A stretch of DNA of 32,424 bases from Planktothrix tepida PCC 9214 (GCF_900009145.1 NZ_LN889813.1:234757-267180), one strand, 5' to 3'. Positions 1 to 10,600 are shown, counted from the stretch's first letter. Numbers and translations are program-made. The notes: a model not told the origin generated them from the letters alone.

Positions 1-63
1 ATAGAAAATGGGCAGTCTGGCAATGGAGAATAAACAACAGTCAACACTTAACAGTAAAAAACT

Positions 64-2829
64 GTGAATTCAAGCCTTGAAACCTTAATCCAGTCAGCAG
101 AAACAGATGTAGATGCAGGAAATGTTCGGGAAGCTCACGCGACACTTTCGGAAATTTTCGCACTCGATCCTTATTGTGCTAAAGCTTATAAAATTTTAGG
201 GGATTTGTATGAAGTTCAAAGCTTATTTACAGAAGCGATTTCTGCCTATCAAAAGGCAATTAAACTAGAGCCAAATTTTGTTGAAGCTTATGCTTATTTA
301 GCTCAGGTTTATCGCAATACAGGGGAATTTGATCACGCCTTATTCTGCTATAAAAAAGCTTTAAGTCTGCGTCCAGATTGGACAGAGTTATATTTTCAAT
401 TAGGCCAAGCTTATTCCTGGAGTGGGGATGTTCTAAAAGCGATTCGCTGCTATCAAAAAACCTTAGAACAAAACCCCCATCACGTTTATGCCTATTTTGC
501 CTTAGCAATAGCTTATGGGGGATTAGGAGAAACGGAACGAGCCATTGCCCTTTATCAACACATTATTAAGTTACAACCCGATTTAGCGAATGCCCATAAT
601 AATTTAGGATGTTTATTGTTTGCGAAAGATGACTTCGCAGGAGCGATAGAAGCCTGGAATAATGCCTTAAGATATAATAAAAAAGAAGAAGATAATTATT
701 CGATTTATAATAATCTAGGCCAAGTTTTTACTGCTCAAAATAAGATTACAGAATCAATTCAATCCTATTATAAATCTGTAAAACTCAAGGATGATTTTCC
801 TCTTGTTTATAGTAATTTAGGTAAACTTTATCAACAACAAAATCAACACAAAACAGCATTTTATTGTTTTACAAAAGTTATTGAATTAGATCCTGATAAT
901 CGATTTGCCTACACCGATTGTGGAGCTTCCTTACTGAAGTTAGGTCGGATTGATGCAGCTTTGCAGTATTTTCAAAACATTATTTTACGAGAGCATCAAT
1001 TTATAACAGGCTATTGTCAGAGGGTAAAAGAACATTTCAGTGATGATGAATTGTCCTTAGCCCAACAAGCTTGTGCTAATTTTCTCATCGCTTTAAAACA
1101 GTGGGATAGAGAAATCGGAAAAGATTCTACAACGATTTATAATTTTCTAATTCAAACCCATCTTAACCTCGGAAATGCCTTAGTAACCTATGGCAAGTTT
1201 GAGCAAGCGGTCAGTTACTACCAAAAAGCTGCCCAAATTTACCCCCAATCTATTGAAATTTACCTAAAATTAGGCAATTGTTTATTCAAAATTCAGCAAC
1301 TTAATGCTGCATTAACAGTTTATCAAATCGCTCGAACGTTACTGAAATCGGGGTCAGAGGTTTCCCTTGTTCAGGAGCTTGAAGTTTATTTGCAATTAGG
1401 AAGAATTCTGGAAAAACAGGAAGATTGGGACGCGGCGGCAAACTACTACAACACCGTTTTACAGATACAGCAACAGCCCGGTTTTCAATCTTTACTTTCT
1501 AACTATCCTTTAACATTAAGGTTACTGCAAGACTGGGCAAGAACTGAAGTAATAAAGCACCCCCAAAAAGTGTGTGATTCAACCTTAATCTGGCTAAAAA
1601 ACCATAATTTACAGGATAGTCATTATTATTCCCGATTAGGATTATTAGCTTCTGAGGGAAAAAATAGCCCAGGTTTAGAGAATGGGGAGAAAACTCCCTG
1701 TAAAATTCCGACACAATGCGGGGGATTAGACTGTCAACCCTGTCTCAAGCGTGTATTTCAATCTTTCCCCTGGAAAAATTTGGGACATGGAATTCAAAAG
1801 TGTGGGATATCAGAGAGTAACATTGCTTCAACCTCTTTGTTTGTGGCGATCATTCCTAATGGACGAGCTTGGATTGTTCCCCAAGAAAATTATTGGATGG
1901 TTTGCAAAGCGATCGCCATTATCACACCCGATAACCAACTATTAGCGGATGTTTCACGCGAATATCCAGCCCCGCTTCCCGGTTGTCCCAGTTATGATCC
2001 GATGCAGCATCAAGTGTTTCAAACCGAACAGTTACCGCCCCTACAGCAAATTGAGGGACGAGTAGCCGTGTTGTCGGGGTTGTCGGGAAATGTCTATTTT
2101 CATTGGATGGTAGATATTTTGCCACGGGTGGAATTGTTGCGTCAAAGTGGAATTGATTTCAACACAATTGATTGGTTTTTAGTGAATAGTCAACAAGCCT
2201 CTTTTCAACGAGAAACCTTAACTCGTTTGGGGATTCCGGAATTTAAAATCTTAGAAAGTGATCACTTTCCCCATATCCAAGCCCAACAGCTAATTGTTCC
2301 CTCATATCCTGGATATATGGGATGGTTACAACCTTGGGCTATTGATACGTTGCGGCGTTGGTTTTTGCCCAGGGGTGATAATCGGAATTATCCTGAACGC
2401 ATTTATATTAGTCGAGGAGATGCCCGCTATCGTCGGATTTTGAATGAAAACGAAGTGATTGAATTGTTGCATCCCTGGGGGTTTGTTGTGGTGCAACTGG
2501 AGTCGATGTCCTTTTCCCAACAAGTGGCTCTGTTTTCTCAAGCTAAAGTGATTATGGGAGCCCATGGAAGCGGTTTAACCAATATTATGTTTTGCCAACC
2601 GGGAACCCAAGTCATTGAATGGGTGTCTCCCCACTATAATCGCCATTATTATTGGGTGATTAGTCAATATTTGGGATTAGAACATTATTCTCTAACGGGA
2701 GAGGGCTTTTCTTGCTATCCCCTGCGGGAGTTAATGTATCAAAATTCCTTGACGGAGGATATTTGGGTAAATCTCGTTTCTTTAAAACGGTTATTAGAAA
2801 TGTTATTTGTAGAAAGAAAACAGGTTTAG
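64..2829 (+). CDS. TPR-repeat protein with C-terminal GT61 (DUF563) glycosyltransferase domain
   Basis: The 921-residue product has an N-terminal array of TPR repeats (roughly residues 1-490; repeated pattern A-Y-x-N-L-G then E-A-I-x-x-Y-x-K-A, ending L-x-P). A linker with four cysteines follows (C546, C552, C557, C560). The C-terminal glycosyltransferase family 61 domain covers about residues 590-921. GT61 hallmarks are visible: NVYFHWMVDILPR near 675, YISRGDARYRR near 783, and GAHGSGLTNIMF near 832 followed by VIEW. GT61 enzymes transfer sugars such as xylose or GlcNAc; in bacteria they sit in exopolysaccharide or glycoprotein loci. The acceptor here is unknown. No signal peptide or membrane segment is visible, so it is probably cytoplasmic. 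The start is a GTG without a clear Shine-Dalgarno; it is the first possible start after an in-frame stop at 55-57. Family assignment is firm, substrate unknown. Confidence 0.9.
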   Translation: MNSSLETLIQSAETDVDAGNVREAHATLSEIFALDPYCAKAYKILGDLYEVQSLFTEAISAYQKAIKLEPNFVEAYAYLAQVYRNTGEFDHALFCYKKALSLRPDWTELYFQLGQAYSWSGDVLKAIRCYQKTLEQNPHHVYAYFALAIAYGGLGETERAIALYQHIIKLQPDLANAHNNLGCLLFAKDDFAGAIEAWNNALRYNKKEEDNYSIYNNLGQVFTAQNKITESIQSYYKSVKLKDDFPLVYSNLGKLYQQQNQHKTAFYCFTKVIELDPDNRFAYTDCGASLLKLGRIDAALQYFQNIILREHQFITGYCQRVKEHFSDDELSLAQQACANFLIALKQWDREIGKDSTTIYNFLIQTHLNLGNALVTYGKFEQAVSYYQKAAQIYPQSIEIYLKLGNCLFKIQQLNAALTVYQIARTLLKSGSEVSLVQELEVYLQLGRILEKQEDWDAAANYYNTVLQIQQQPGFQSLLSNYPLTLRLLQDWARTEVIKHPQKVCDSTLIWLKNHNLQDSHYYSRLGLLASEGKNSPGLENGEKTPCKIPTQCGGLDCQPCLKRVFQSFPWKNLGHGIQKCGISESNIASTSLFVAIIPNGRAWIVPQENYWMVCKAIAIITPDNQLLADVSREYPAPLPGCPSYDPMQHQVFQTEQLPPLQQIEGRVAVLSGLSGNVYFHWMVDILPRVELLRQSGIDFNTIDWFLVNSQQASFQRETLTRLGIPEFKILESDHFPHIQAQQLIVPSYPGYMGWLQPWAIDTLRRWFLPRGDNRNYPERIYISRGDARYRRILNENEVIELLHPWGFVVVQLESMSFSQQVALFSQAKVIMGAHGSGLTNIMFCQPGTQVIEWVSPHYNRHYYWVISQYLGLEHYSLTGEGFSCYPLRELMYQNSLTEDIWVNLVSLKRLLEMLFVERKQV

Positions 2830-2880
2830 GGCTGTGGGACAAGGAGTAGAGTGCATCTAACACTCAGAAGTTAACAGTCA

Positions 2881-2898
2881 ATATCAAAAACTTGATAT
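2881..2898. repeat. Short inverted repeat upstream of the 849-residue TPR gene
   Basis: ATATCAA and TTGATAT form perfect 7-bp arms around a 4-bp AAAC spacer, in the 117-bp gap between the GT61 gene and the next TPR gene. TATCAAAAAC also occurs twice as a direct repeat here. It could be an operator or a weak hairpin; no T-run follows, so it is not a convincing terminator. Confidence 0.35.
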
Positions 2899-2946
2899 CA
2901 AAAACCCAAAACCCAGTAGAATTAGCTTTGGGAAGATCCCGATTGA

Positions 2947-5496
2947 GTGTCTGAACTGAAACCAACTATGTTACCTAACGAAATTCGCGCCCGCAGTGTA
3001 CAGTTTCTCCATCAACAAGCAGAAATCTATTTTAATCAAGGACAATTCGAGGATGCGATGAAGGCTTGCAACCAGTTGTTGCAGATTCAGTCTGATTATG
3101 CACCCGGTTGTAAACTGATGGCGGATATCTTACTCCGACAAGGGAAACTGCAAGAGGCGCAGCAATGGTATACCCGGACGTTACAAGTTCAACCTAATTG
3201 GGCCGAAGTTCATGCTAATTTGGGCAGTCTGTACGCTAAAGCGCAACAATGGCAACAGGCAATTGCGTGTTATGAGAAAGCTGTCACCCTAAAACCGAAT
3301 TTTGCAGGTGCTTATCGGAATTTAGCCAGAGTTTGGACACAACTCAACGAACCGAAAAAATCAGCACAAGCCCTATATCAAGCCTTGACCTTAGAACCCA
3401 ATCAAGCAACGGCAGAAGAATATTTTAACCTCGGCCATCAGTTAGGGCAGCACGGTGATGTCAAAGCCGCAGAAGCTTGTTATCGGACAGCAATTCAACT
3501 CAATCCTAATTTAACCGCAGCCCATCAAAGTTTGGGAACCCTTCTTCAAGGGCAAGGTAAAGCTCAGGAAGCCACACAAATCTATCGCCAAGCCATTGAG
3601 TTAAATACTCCTCAAGCCCCCTCAGACACCTTAGCCGCAGCCACAGCCAGAACAACCGTGACAGTCGCTTCACCTCAAGATACCTTAGCGGGAGCGATGC
3701 AACAACCCATGGTGAAAAATGGGACAACACCTGTAAGCAATCATCCTAGTAATCCTCAAACCTATTTAAAGCAAGCTCAAGCTTATTGTACCTTAAAAGA
3801 ATGGGATCAAGCGATCGCAGCTTGTCAAAAAGCGTTACGATTACAACCGGATTTAGCGGAAGCGTATAAAATTCAAGGCAATGCCCTGCAAATTTTAGGG
3901 GAAATGTCGGCGGCGGTTCGCTGTTATTCCAAGGCCTTAGAAATTCAACCGCAATATCCCGAAGTTTATGCCAATTTGGGAAGTTTATATGCTCAAGAAG
4001 AACGATTAGAAAAAGCAGCTTCTTATTATCAACAAGCGGTTAATTTAAAACCTGATTTTGCTGGGGTTTATCGCAATTTTGCCAAGGTTTTAACCCAGAT
4101 GGGGCAATTAGACCAAGCTTCGCAATGCTTGGAAAAAGCCTACAGTTTAGAACCAGAAAAAGCCACACCCGAAGAACATTTTAATTTAGGAAATACCCGC
4201 TTTAAACAAGGTCGATTAGACGAAGCGATCGCAGCTTATCAACAAGCCTTGAAATTAAATCCTCAGTTAGCGGGAGCCTATTATCAGTTAGGTCAATTAT
4301 ATTCTACAAAAGCAGAACTAGATGCAGCGATTCAGGCTTACCAAAAAGCCTTAGAATTAGAACCATCCCGCTTAGAATTTTATTATGGGTTTGCGGATTT
4401 CTTCAGCCGTCAAGAATGTTGGGATGACGCCATCAGAGTTTATAACCAAATTTTAGGATTAGATGCTAATCAAGCCGTTGCTTATTATAAAGTCGGGGAG
4501 ATTTTTAATCGTCAGTGGCGGTTAGAGGAAGCCGTTAACCTGTATCAGAAATCCATTGCTTTAAATCCTAAATTAGTATCTTCCTATTATGGATTAGGAA
4601 AAGTTTTAGTTAAGCAGGAAAATTGGCAAGATGCTGTTCAAGTGTTGCGCCAAGGAATACAAATGAATCCCAGTGGAGATGCAGAAGCTTATAAAGGTTT
4701 CGGAGATGCACTTGCCAAAATTGGGGAACGAGAAGAGGCAATTAAAGCTTATCAAAAATCTGCCGAACTTGATAGTAATAATGCCGAAGTTTATCAAAAA
4801 TTAGGGGATTTACTGCGAGATCAGGAACGATTTGAAGAAGCCATTATTGCTTATAATCGTTCTATTGAAATTGATCCAACTGTGTTTTGGACACAAAACA
4901 ATTTAGCCGATATTTTCTTTAAACAAGAACGGTGGGAAGATGCAATTTCAGCTTATCAAAATGCGATCGCTTTAGATTCTAGCTATTCGTGGTCATACAA
5001 TAGTTTAGCTGATGCCTTAGTTAAATTAGAACGCTGCGAAGAGGCAATTCCTGCTTATGAACAAGCCATTAAACTCAATCCTCAGTTTCCTTGGTCTTAC
5101 TATAATTTAGGGGAAGTTTTAACTCAATTAGAACATTGGGAAGAAGCAGTTGTAGCTTATCGAGGCGCAATCAAAGTTCAGTCTGACTTACCAAATATTC
5201 AGGAAAAACTCGCCGATGCGTTGAGAAATCGAGCTAAATTAGATTTACAGGAATCCTTGGGATATTATTATCAAGTGATTCAAGAAAACCCCGATCATGT
5301 TGCTGCTTATCATAAAGCTATTGAGATTAAACCCGATGATCCCAAATTGTATATCCAATTAGCGAATACCTTAGTTAATCATAATCATTTAGATGGAGCA
5401 ATTGTCTTCTATCAGATGGCATTGCAATTAGATCCAGAGCATCCCGAAATATCGCAAAAATTAGAGGGAATTGTCGAAAAAAAAAAGCTAGGTTAA
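2947..5496 (+). CDS. Long TPR-repeat protein, probable scaffold; ends at an A10 tract
   Basis: The 849-residue protein consists almost wholly of TPR repeats with no catalytic domain. A Thr/Ala/Pro-rich stretch near residues 222-270 separates two arrays. The array before it and the one after it align block by block (HANLGSLYAK matches YANLGSLYAQ, AGAYRNLARV matches AGVYRNFAKV), so the gene contains an internal duplication of several TPRs. TPR superhelices bind peptides or partner proteins; the role here is inferred as a scaffold for glycan enzymes. The start is GTG; an ATG seven codons later is an alternative. The ORF closes with E-K-K-K-L-G just after a run of ten A. The next frame continues without a start codon into a GT2 enzyme, so the stop may be bypassed (see 5463-5487). 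If so this is the N-terminal part of a product of about 1,550 residues. Confidence 0.9.
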   Translation: MSELKPTMLPNEIRARSVQFLHQQAEIYFNQGQFEDAMKACNQLLQIQSDYAPGCKLMADILLRQGKLQEAQQWYTRTLQVQPNWAEVHANLGSLYAKAQQWQQAIACYEKAVTLKPNFAGAYRNLARVWTQLNEPKKSAQALYQALTLEPNQATAEEYFNLGHQLGQHGDVKAAEACYRTAIQLNPNLTAAHQSLGTLLQGQGKAQEATQIYRQAIELNTPQAPSDTLAAATARTTVTVASPQDTLAGAMQQPMVKNGTTPVSNHPSNPQTYLKQAQAYCTLKEWDQAIAACQKALRLQPDLAEAYKIQGNALQILGEMSAAVRCYSKALEIQPQYPEVYANLGSLYAQEERLEKAASYYQQAVNLKPDFAGVYRNFAKVLTQMGQLDQASQCLEKAYSLEPEKATPEEHFNLGNTRFKQGRLDEAIAAYQQALKLNPQLAGAYYQLGQLYSTKAELDAAIQAYQKALELEPSRLEFYYGFADFFSRQECWDDAIRVYNQILGLDANQAVAYYKVGEIFNRQWRLEEAVNLYQKSIALNPKLVSSYYGLGKVLVKQENWQDAVQVLRQGIQMNPSGDAEAYKGFGDALAKIGEREEAIKAYQKSAELDSNNAEVYQKLGDLLRDQERFEEAIIAYNRSIEIDPTVFWTQNNLADIFFKQERWEDAISAYQNAIALDSSYSWSYNSLADALVKLERCEEAIPAYEQAIKLNPQFPWSYYNLGEVLTQLEHWEEAVVAYRGAIKVQSDLPNIQEKLADALRNRAKLDLQESLGYYYQVIQENPDHVAAYHKAIEIKPDDPKLYIQLANTLVNHNHLDGAIVFYQMALQLDPEHPEISQKLEGIVEKKKLG
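5463..5487 (+). promoter_or_regulatory. Candidate -1 frameshift/slippage site (SD-like AGAGGGA + A10 with A AAA AAG)
   Basis: AGAGGGA (5463-5469) resembles a Shine-Dalgarno. Eleven bases later the heptamer A AAA AAG (5481-5487) lies in the zero frame as codons AAA-AAG, at the end of a run of ten A (5477-5486). This matches the published E. coli dnaX element: an upstream SD about 10 nt away and the same heptamer. A -1 shift enters the frame of the downstream GT2 gene directly (next codons GCT AGG TTA AAT). The zero frame stops seven bases after the heptamer, at 5494. A +1 A insertion by transcriptional slippage on A10 would have the same effect. I see no strong downstream stem, only a weak TAGG/CCTA pairing. 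Whether it functions is inference. Confidence 0.6.
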
Positions 5497-7610
5497 ATCC
5501 CTACTTTTCCTCTGCTCAATCTCAATCGGAATATGAACAACTCTATCAGGCGTGGTTAAAGTACAATACTCCTACGCCTGAAATTCTTAAGCAACAGGCT
5601 GAGAATACTAAAACCTTCAGGTATCAACCCCTAATTAGTATTATTATGCCTGTTTATAATCCACCTGAAATTTTTCTGCGAGAAGCGATTGAATCCGTTT
5701 TAAATCAAAGCTATCCTCATTGGGAATTTTGTATTGCTGATGATGCCTCTCCCTCTCTCCATATTAAACACATCTTAGAAGAATATCAACAACAAGATAG
5801 CCGAATTAAAGTTATTTTTAGAACTCAAAACGGTCATATTTCGGCAACTTCTAATTCAGCCTTAGAGTTAGCAACGGGGGAATTTATAGGGTTATTAGAT
5901 CATGATGATGTTTTAACTCCCGATGCTTTATATGAAGTGGTGAGTTTATTAAATCAGAATCCAGCCGCTGATATGATTTATTCCGATGAGGATAAACTGA
6001 ATGAAAAGGGCGAATTAACAGGTCATTTCTTTAAACCGGATTGGTGTCCTGATTCCTTTTTGTCTCGGATGTACACCTGTCATTTCGGAGTTTATCGACG
6101 TTCTATTATTCAGGAAATAGGAGGCTTTAGAATTGGATATGAAGGCAGCCAAGACTATGATTTAGTCTTGAGATTTACCGAAAAAACCGATAAAATTTTT
6201 CATATTCCTAAAATTCTCTATCATTGGCGAATTCATAACAGTTCTGCCGCCGGAGGAACTGAAGCAAAACCCTATGCTTATGAAGCAGCAAAACGAGCGT
6301 TACAAGATGCAATTGACCGTCGAGGAGAACCCGGAATTGTTAAAGATGTTTCGATTTATCTAGGACATTATCTTGTCCGCTATAAAATTTTAGATTACAA
6401 ACGAGTGAGTATTATTATTCCCACAAGAGATTTAGGAGAAATCTTAAATCGCTGTTTGGAATCTATCTTTACTCTTAGCATTTATCCTGATTATGAAGTG
6501 ATTGTCATTGATAATGGCAGTACAGAAGAGGAAACTCAGGAAATTTTAGAGAAATGGCAAGAAAAAGAACCAACTCGGTTTAGATATTATGCTTTAGATA
6601 TTCCGTTCAATTTCTCTAAAATCAATAACTACGCTGTACGTCAAGCAACTGGGGATTATTTGCTATTGTTAAATAATGATACTGAAGTGATTCATCCTGA
6701 TTGGATTGATGCCATGGTTGAACAAGCCCAACGACGTTCGATTGGTGCGGTGGGTGCGTTATTACGGTATCCTGATAAAATTGTTCAACACGCTGGTGTT
6801 GTGGTGGGAATTGGTCATTTTGCAGCCCATAGTCACCGCATGGCATCGGAAACAGACCCCGGATATTATGGTCAAGTTATTTCTATCAGTAATTATTCAG
6901 CAGTTACCGCAGCTTGTTTGATGTGTCGGCGAGAGGTATTTGAACAAGTGGGGGGGTTTGATGAACAGTTAGCCGTTGCTTATAATGATGTAGACTTTTG
7001 CTTAAAACTGGTTGAACAAGGCTATCGGAATATTTATCTTCCTCACGTTGTTTTATATCATTATGAATCTAAAAGTCGAGGTTATGATACAACGCCAGAT
7101 AAGTTAGAACGATTTATGCAGGAAGTTACTATAATGCGACAAAGATGGCAACATTATGTTGATTATGATCCCTGTTATAATCCTAATTTAACGTTATCGA
7201 GTTCTAATTATGGATTAAGGCAATTTGCTGAGGTAAAAATTAGCGATGTGTCTCTAAAACTTGATGACCAAGTGTTAGAGAATTGTTCAATTGATGAACC
7301 CGAAATTAAAATTTATACGGGAATCAGCGAAATTCGGTTTAAAGGATGGGTACTTGGACAACAAGAGAAAGTAACGGCTGTTCAAATTATTGGGAATCAC
7401 GCTCAAGTGATTAAGGAAATTCCCGCTAATTTTTCCCGTCCTGACGTTGCTATTCTGCATCCTGAAAACCCCCATTCAGAATTGTGTGGTTTTGACGAAA
7501 CCGTTGAAATAACAAATCTGTCTAATCAAACAGAATTGTTACTTCAAGCTGTTCTAAACGAAAGAACTTATGCTAAATTTGGAACAGTTAAACTAAAAAT
7601 TAATGCTTAA
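5487..7610 (+). CDS. Tandem-domain GT2 glycosyltransferase (two GT-A domains) with C-terminal beta domain; no proper start codon
   Basis: Two family 2 glycosyltransferase domains follow each other. The first has LISIIMPVYN, then DHDD (residues 85-88 counted from the ATG at 5646). The second has VSIIIPTRD, a DNGS motif, NND at 343-345, and GGFDE with YNDVDFCLK. Such double GT2 proteins occur in O-antigen/exopolysaccharide loci and may add two sugars (rhamnosyltransferase-like). Residues 530-654 form an extra, probably beta-rich domain with FKGWVLG and RPDV. The first ATG, at 5646, falls inside the first beta strand of the Rossmann fold, so it cannot be a natural start. The frame is open upstream to the A10 tract and encodes the expected extension (PTPEILKQQAENTKTFRY), but has no ATG, GTG or TTG between 5487 and 5645. 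Either it is made by frameshifting from the TPR gene or it has lost its own fusion. Confidence 0.88.
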   Translation, partial: ARLNPYFSSAQSQSEYEQLYQAWLKYNTPTPEILKQQAENTKTFRYQPLISIIMPVYNPPEIFLREAIESVLNQSYPHWEFCIADDASPSLHIKHILEEYQQQDSRIKVIFRTQNGHISATSNSALELATGEFIGLLDHDDVLTPDALYEVVSLLNQNPAADMIYSDEDKLNEKGELTGHFFKPDWCPDSFLSRMYTCHFGVYRRSIIQEIGGFRIGYEGSQDYDLVLRFTEKTDKIFHIPKILYHWRIHNSSAAGGTEAKPYAYEAAKRALQDAIDRRGEPGIVKDVSIYLGHYLVRYKILDYKRVSIIIPTRDLGEILNRCLESIFTLSIYPDYEVIVIDNGSTEEETQEILEKWQEKEPTRFRYYALDIPFNFSKINNYAVRQATGDYLLLLNNDTEVIHPDWIDAMVEQAQRRSIGAVGALLRYPDKIVQHAGVVVGIGHFAAHSHRMASETDPGYYGQVISISNYSAVTAACLMCRREVFEQVGGFDEQLAVAYNDVDFCLKLVEQGYRNIYLPHVVLYHYESKSRGYDTTPDKLERFMQEVTIMRQRWQHYVDYDPCYNPNLTLSSSNYGLRQFAEVKISDVSLKLDDQVLENCSIDEPEIKIYTGISEIRFKGWVLGQQEKVTAVQIIGNHAQVIKEIPANFSRPDVAILHPENPHSELCGFDETVEITNLSNQTELLLQAVLNERTYAKFGTVKLKINA

Positions 7611-7670
7611 TATCCGGTGTGGGAAACTGACGCACCTCAACTTTGAACCCTATCCCTAAACTCATTAACA

Positions 7671-10600
7671 ATGCTATCTAAATCTACCAACCTCCAAACC
7701 GCTACAAATTTATTTGAAGAAGCCAATCAACTCAAACAAGCGGGTCAACTTCAAAACGCAATTATTTCCTATCGTCGTGCTGCACAATTAAACCCGAATT
7801 TTCCTTGGATTTATCATAATTTAGGTGAGGTGTTGGCAGAAAATGGTCAATTATTAGAAGCAATGCAAGCGTTTCAGCAAGCGGTTAAATTAAATCCTGA
7901 TTCTGCTTGGTCACAATATCAGTTAGCAGAAGTTTTCTTAAAATTAGGAAATTTACCCAATGCAATAGAAAGGTTAACACAAGCGATCGCCATTAACCCC
8001 TATTCTCCTGAATTTTATAATAGTTTAGGTAACGCCTTATTTAAACAGGGTGACTTAGAACAGGCGATTACTAATTATCGGAAAACAATTGAACTAGATC
8101 CAGAAAATGCGATCGCTTATCAATATTTAGGAGAAGCATTAGCTCAACAGGGTGAACTTGATGAATCGCTCACTTCCTGTCAAAAAGCCATTGAGCTTAA
8201 TCCTAATTTAGGAGATGTGTATCAAATTTTAGGAACAGCATTAGTCAAAAAAGGGTTATTTCAAGAAGCATTAAATATTTTATTAGAAGCATTAGACTTT
8301 AATCAAAAATCGCCTAAAATTTATCATGCTCTAGGAGATATAGCAGTTCATTTTCAACAATGGAATAAAGCCATTGACTATTATTCTCAAGCGATTCAGC
8401 TTAAACCCAATGTACCTATCTTTCATCACAATTTAGGGAACGTTTACGCTCAACTCTATCAATGGGAAGATGCGATCGCTGCTTATTCTCAAGCCATCGC
8501 CATCAATCCTGAGTCAGCCGATTGTCATCAAAGTTTTGCAGAGGTTTTAGCTAAATTAGAACGTTGGGATGCTGCGATTTCTTCCTATTCCAAAGCCTTA
8601 GAATTAAATCCTGATTTAACCAATATTTATCCTCATTTAGCAGAAGCATTAAAACAGCGAGGAACCCCCGCCGATTTAGAAAAAGCAAATCAATATTATC
8701 AAAAAGCTATTGAATTTAATGCTGATGATCTGGACGCTTATGAAATGCTGCTAAAAACTCAACCCAATAATTTAGAATTGTGTTGGAAATATGCCAATTT
8801 GTTATGGAGTAAAAATCAGCGTGAACAAGCTTTGATTTATTATAAAAAAGTCAAAGAAGCTAACCCCCAAGATTTTGAAATGTTAGTAAAATTAGGGGAA
8901 GCTTTTGTAAGGATGAGTCAATTTGATGACGCGATCGCTATTTACAATAAAGCTTTAGAAATTAACCCTAACTCAGCCGATGTTTACCACCGCTTAGGGG
9001 AACCATTAGAAAAAAATGGTCAACTGGAAGAAGCTGCTAAAACTTATCAAAAAGCTATTGAATTAAACCCTCACTTTTTTGGTTCCTACCATAATTTAGG
9101 GGATATTCGACGCAAACAAAACAAGGTTGAGGAAGCTGTTGCTGCATATCAAAAAGCAACCGAACTCAATCCCCATTTTCACTGGTCATATCATAATATT
9201 GGGGATATGTTGCTTGAACAACCGGATCGCCTCGATGAGGCGGCGGCGGCTTATCAAAAAGCGATCGCAATTAATCCCCATTTTGCTTGGTCATATCAAA
9301 ACTTAGGAACGGCTCTGCTCAAACAAGGAAAAATCGAGGAAGCGATTACAGCTTACCGAAGAGCAGGTGAACTAGATCCTGTTTTTAAATTTGATGTGAA
9401 AAGTATTCAAGATATTTTACTCAAAAAAGCTTTAGTTGCTGATCATTTGTATAGCTTGTGGGTCGCTGATAATTTCCCCAGAGAAGCTGATCTCAAAAAG
9501 ATGGCTGAAACTCTAGAAATCTTCCGTTATAAGCCATTGATTAGCATCATTATGCCTGTCTATAATACACCTACTTATTTTTTACGGGAAGCCATTGATT
9601 CGGTTTTAAATCAAGTTTATCCTGACTGGGAATTTTGTATTGCGGATGATTCATCAACAGATCCTCATGTTAAAGAAATACTAGAAGAATACGTTGCAAA
9701 AGATTCTCGCATTAAAGTCGTTTATCGCACCGAAAACGGTCATATTTCTAAAGCATCTAACTCTGCCTTGGAATTAGCAACGGGAGAATTTATTTCTTTA
9801 TTAGATCATGATGATACCCTCACGCCAGATGCGTTGTATGAAGTGGTATTACTTCTAAATCGTTATCCTGATGCCGATATGATCTATTCCGATGAAGATA
9901 AATTAAGTCCTGATGATCAACTCATCAGTCCTTTCTTTAAGCCAGAATGGTCTCCCGAATCATTTTTCTCCCGAATGTATACTTGTCATTTAGGAACTTA
10001 CAGACACTCAATTATTAAAGAAATTGGGGGTTGGCGAATTGGTTATGAAGGAGCGCAGGATTATGATTTGGTTTTAAGATTTACAGAAAAAACTGAAAAA
10101 ATTTACCATATTCCTAAAATTCTCTATCATTGGCGGATGCACCCGGGATCGGCAGCAGGAGGAACAGAAGCGAAACCTTATGCGTATCTAGCCTCGCAAA
10201 AAGCGTTACAAGATGCCATAGATCGACGGGGTGAGAAAGGAGAAATTCAAGGAATTCCTGGTTTTTTAGGGCATCATTTAGTTCGTTATGAAATTAGCGA
10301 ATACAAGCGGGTTAGTATTATTATTCCAACGAGAGATTTAGGTAAAGTTCTGGATCGCTGTTTGGAATCTATTTTTACTAAAACGGGTTATCCTAACTAT
10401 GAAGTGATTTTGATTGATAATGGCAGTGTGGAAAGCTATACAGCCCAACTGATTGAGCAATGGTATCAGAAGGAACCCGAACGGTTTAAATGCTATCGAT
10501 TAGATATTCCGTTTAACTTTTCTAAAATCAATAATTATGGGGTGAGCCAAGCAACAGGAGATTATTTACTGTTTTTAAATAATGATACAGAAGCCATTAC

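Noticed and set aside
1-33. Possible C-terminal tail of an upstream gene ending TAA at 31-33
   Set aside because: Only ten codons are visible, with no recognisable motif.
5646-5648. ATG as the true start of the split GT2 gene
   Set aside because: It lies within the first beta strand (I-I-M-P-V-Y) and the conserved extension precedes it; no SD upstream.
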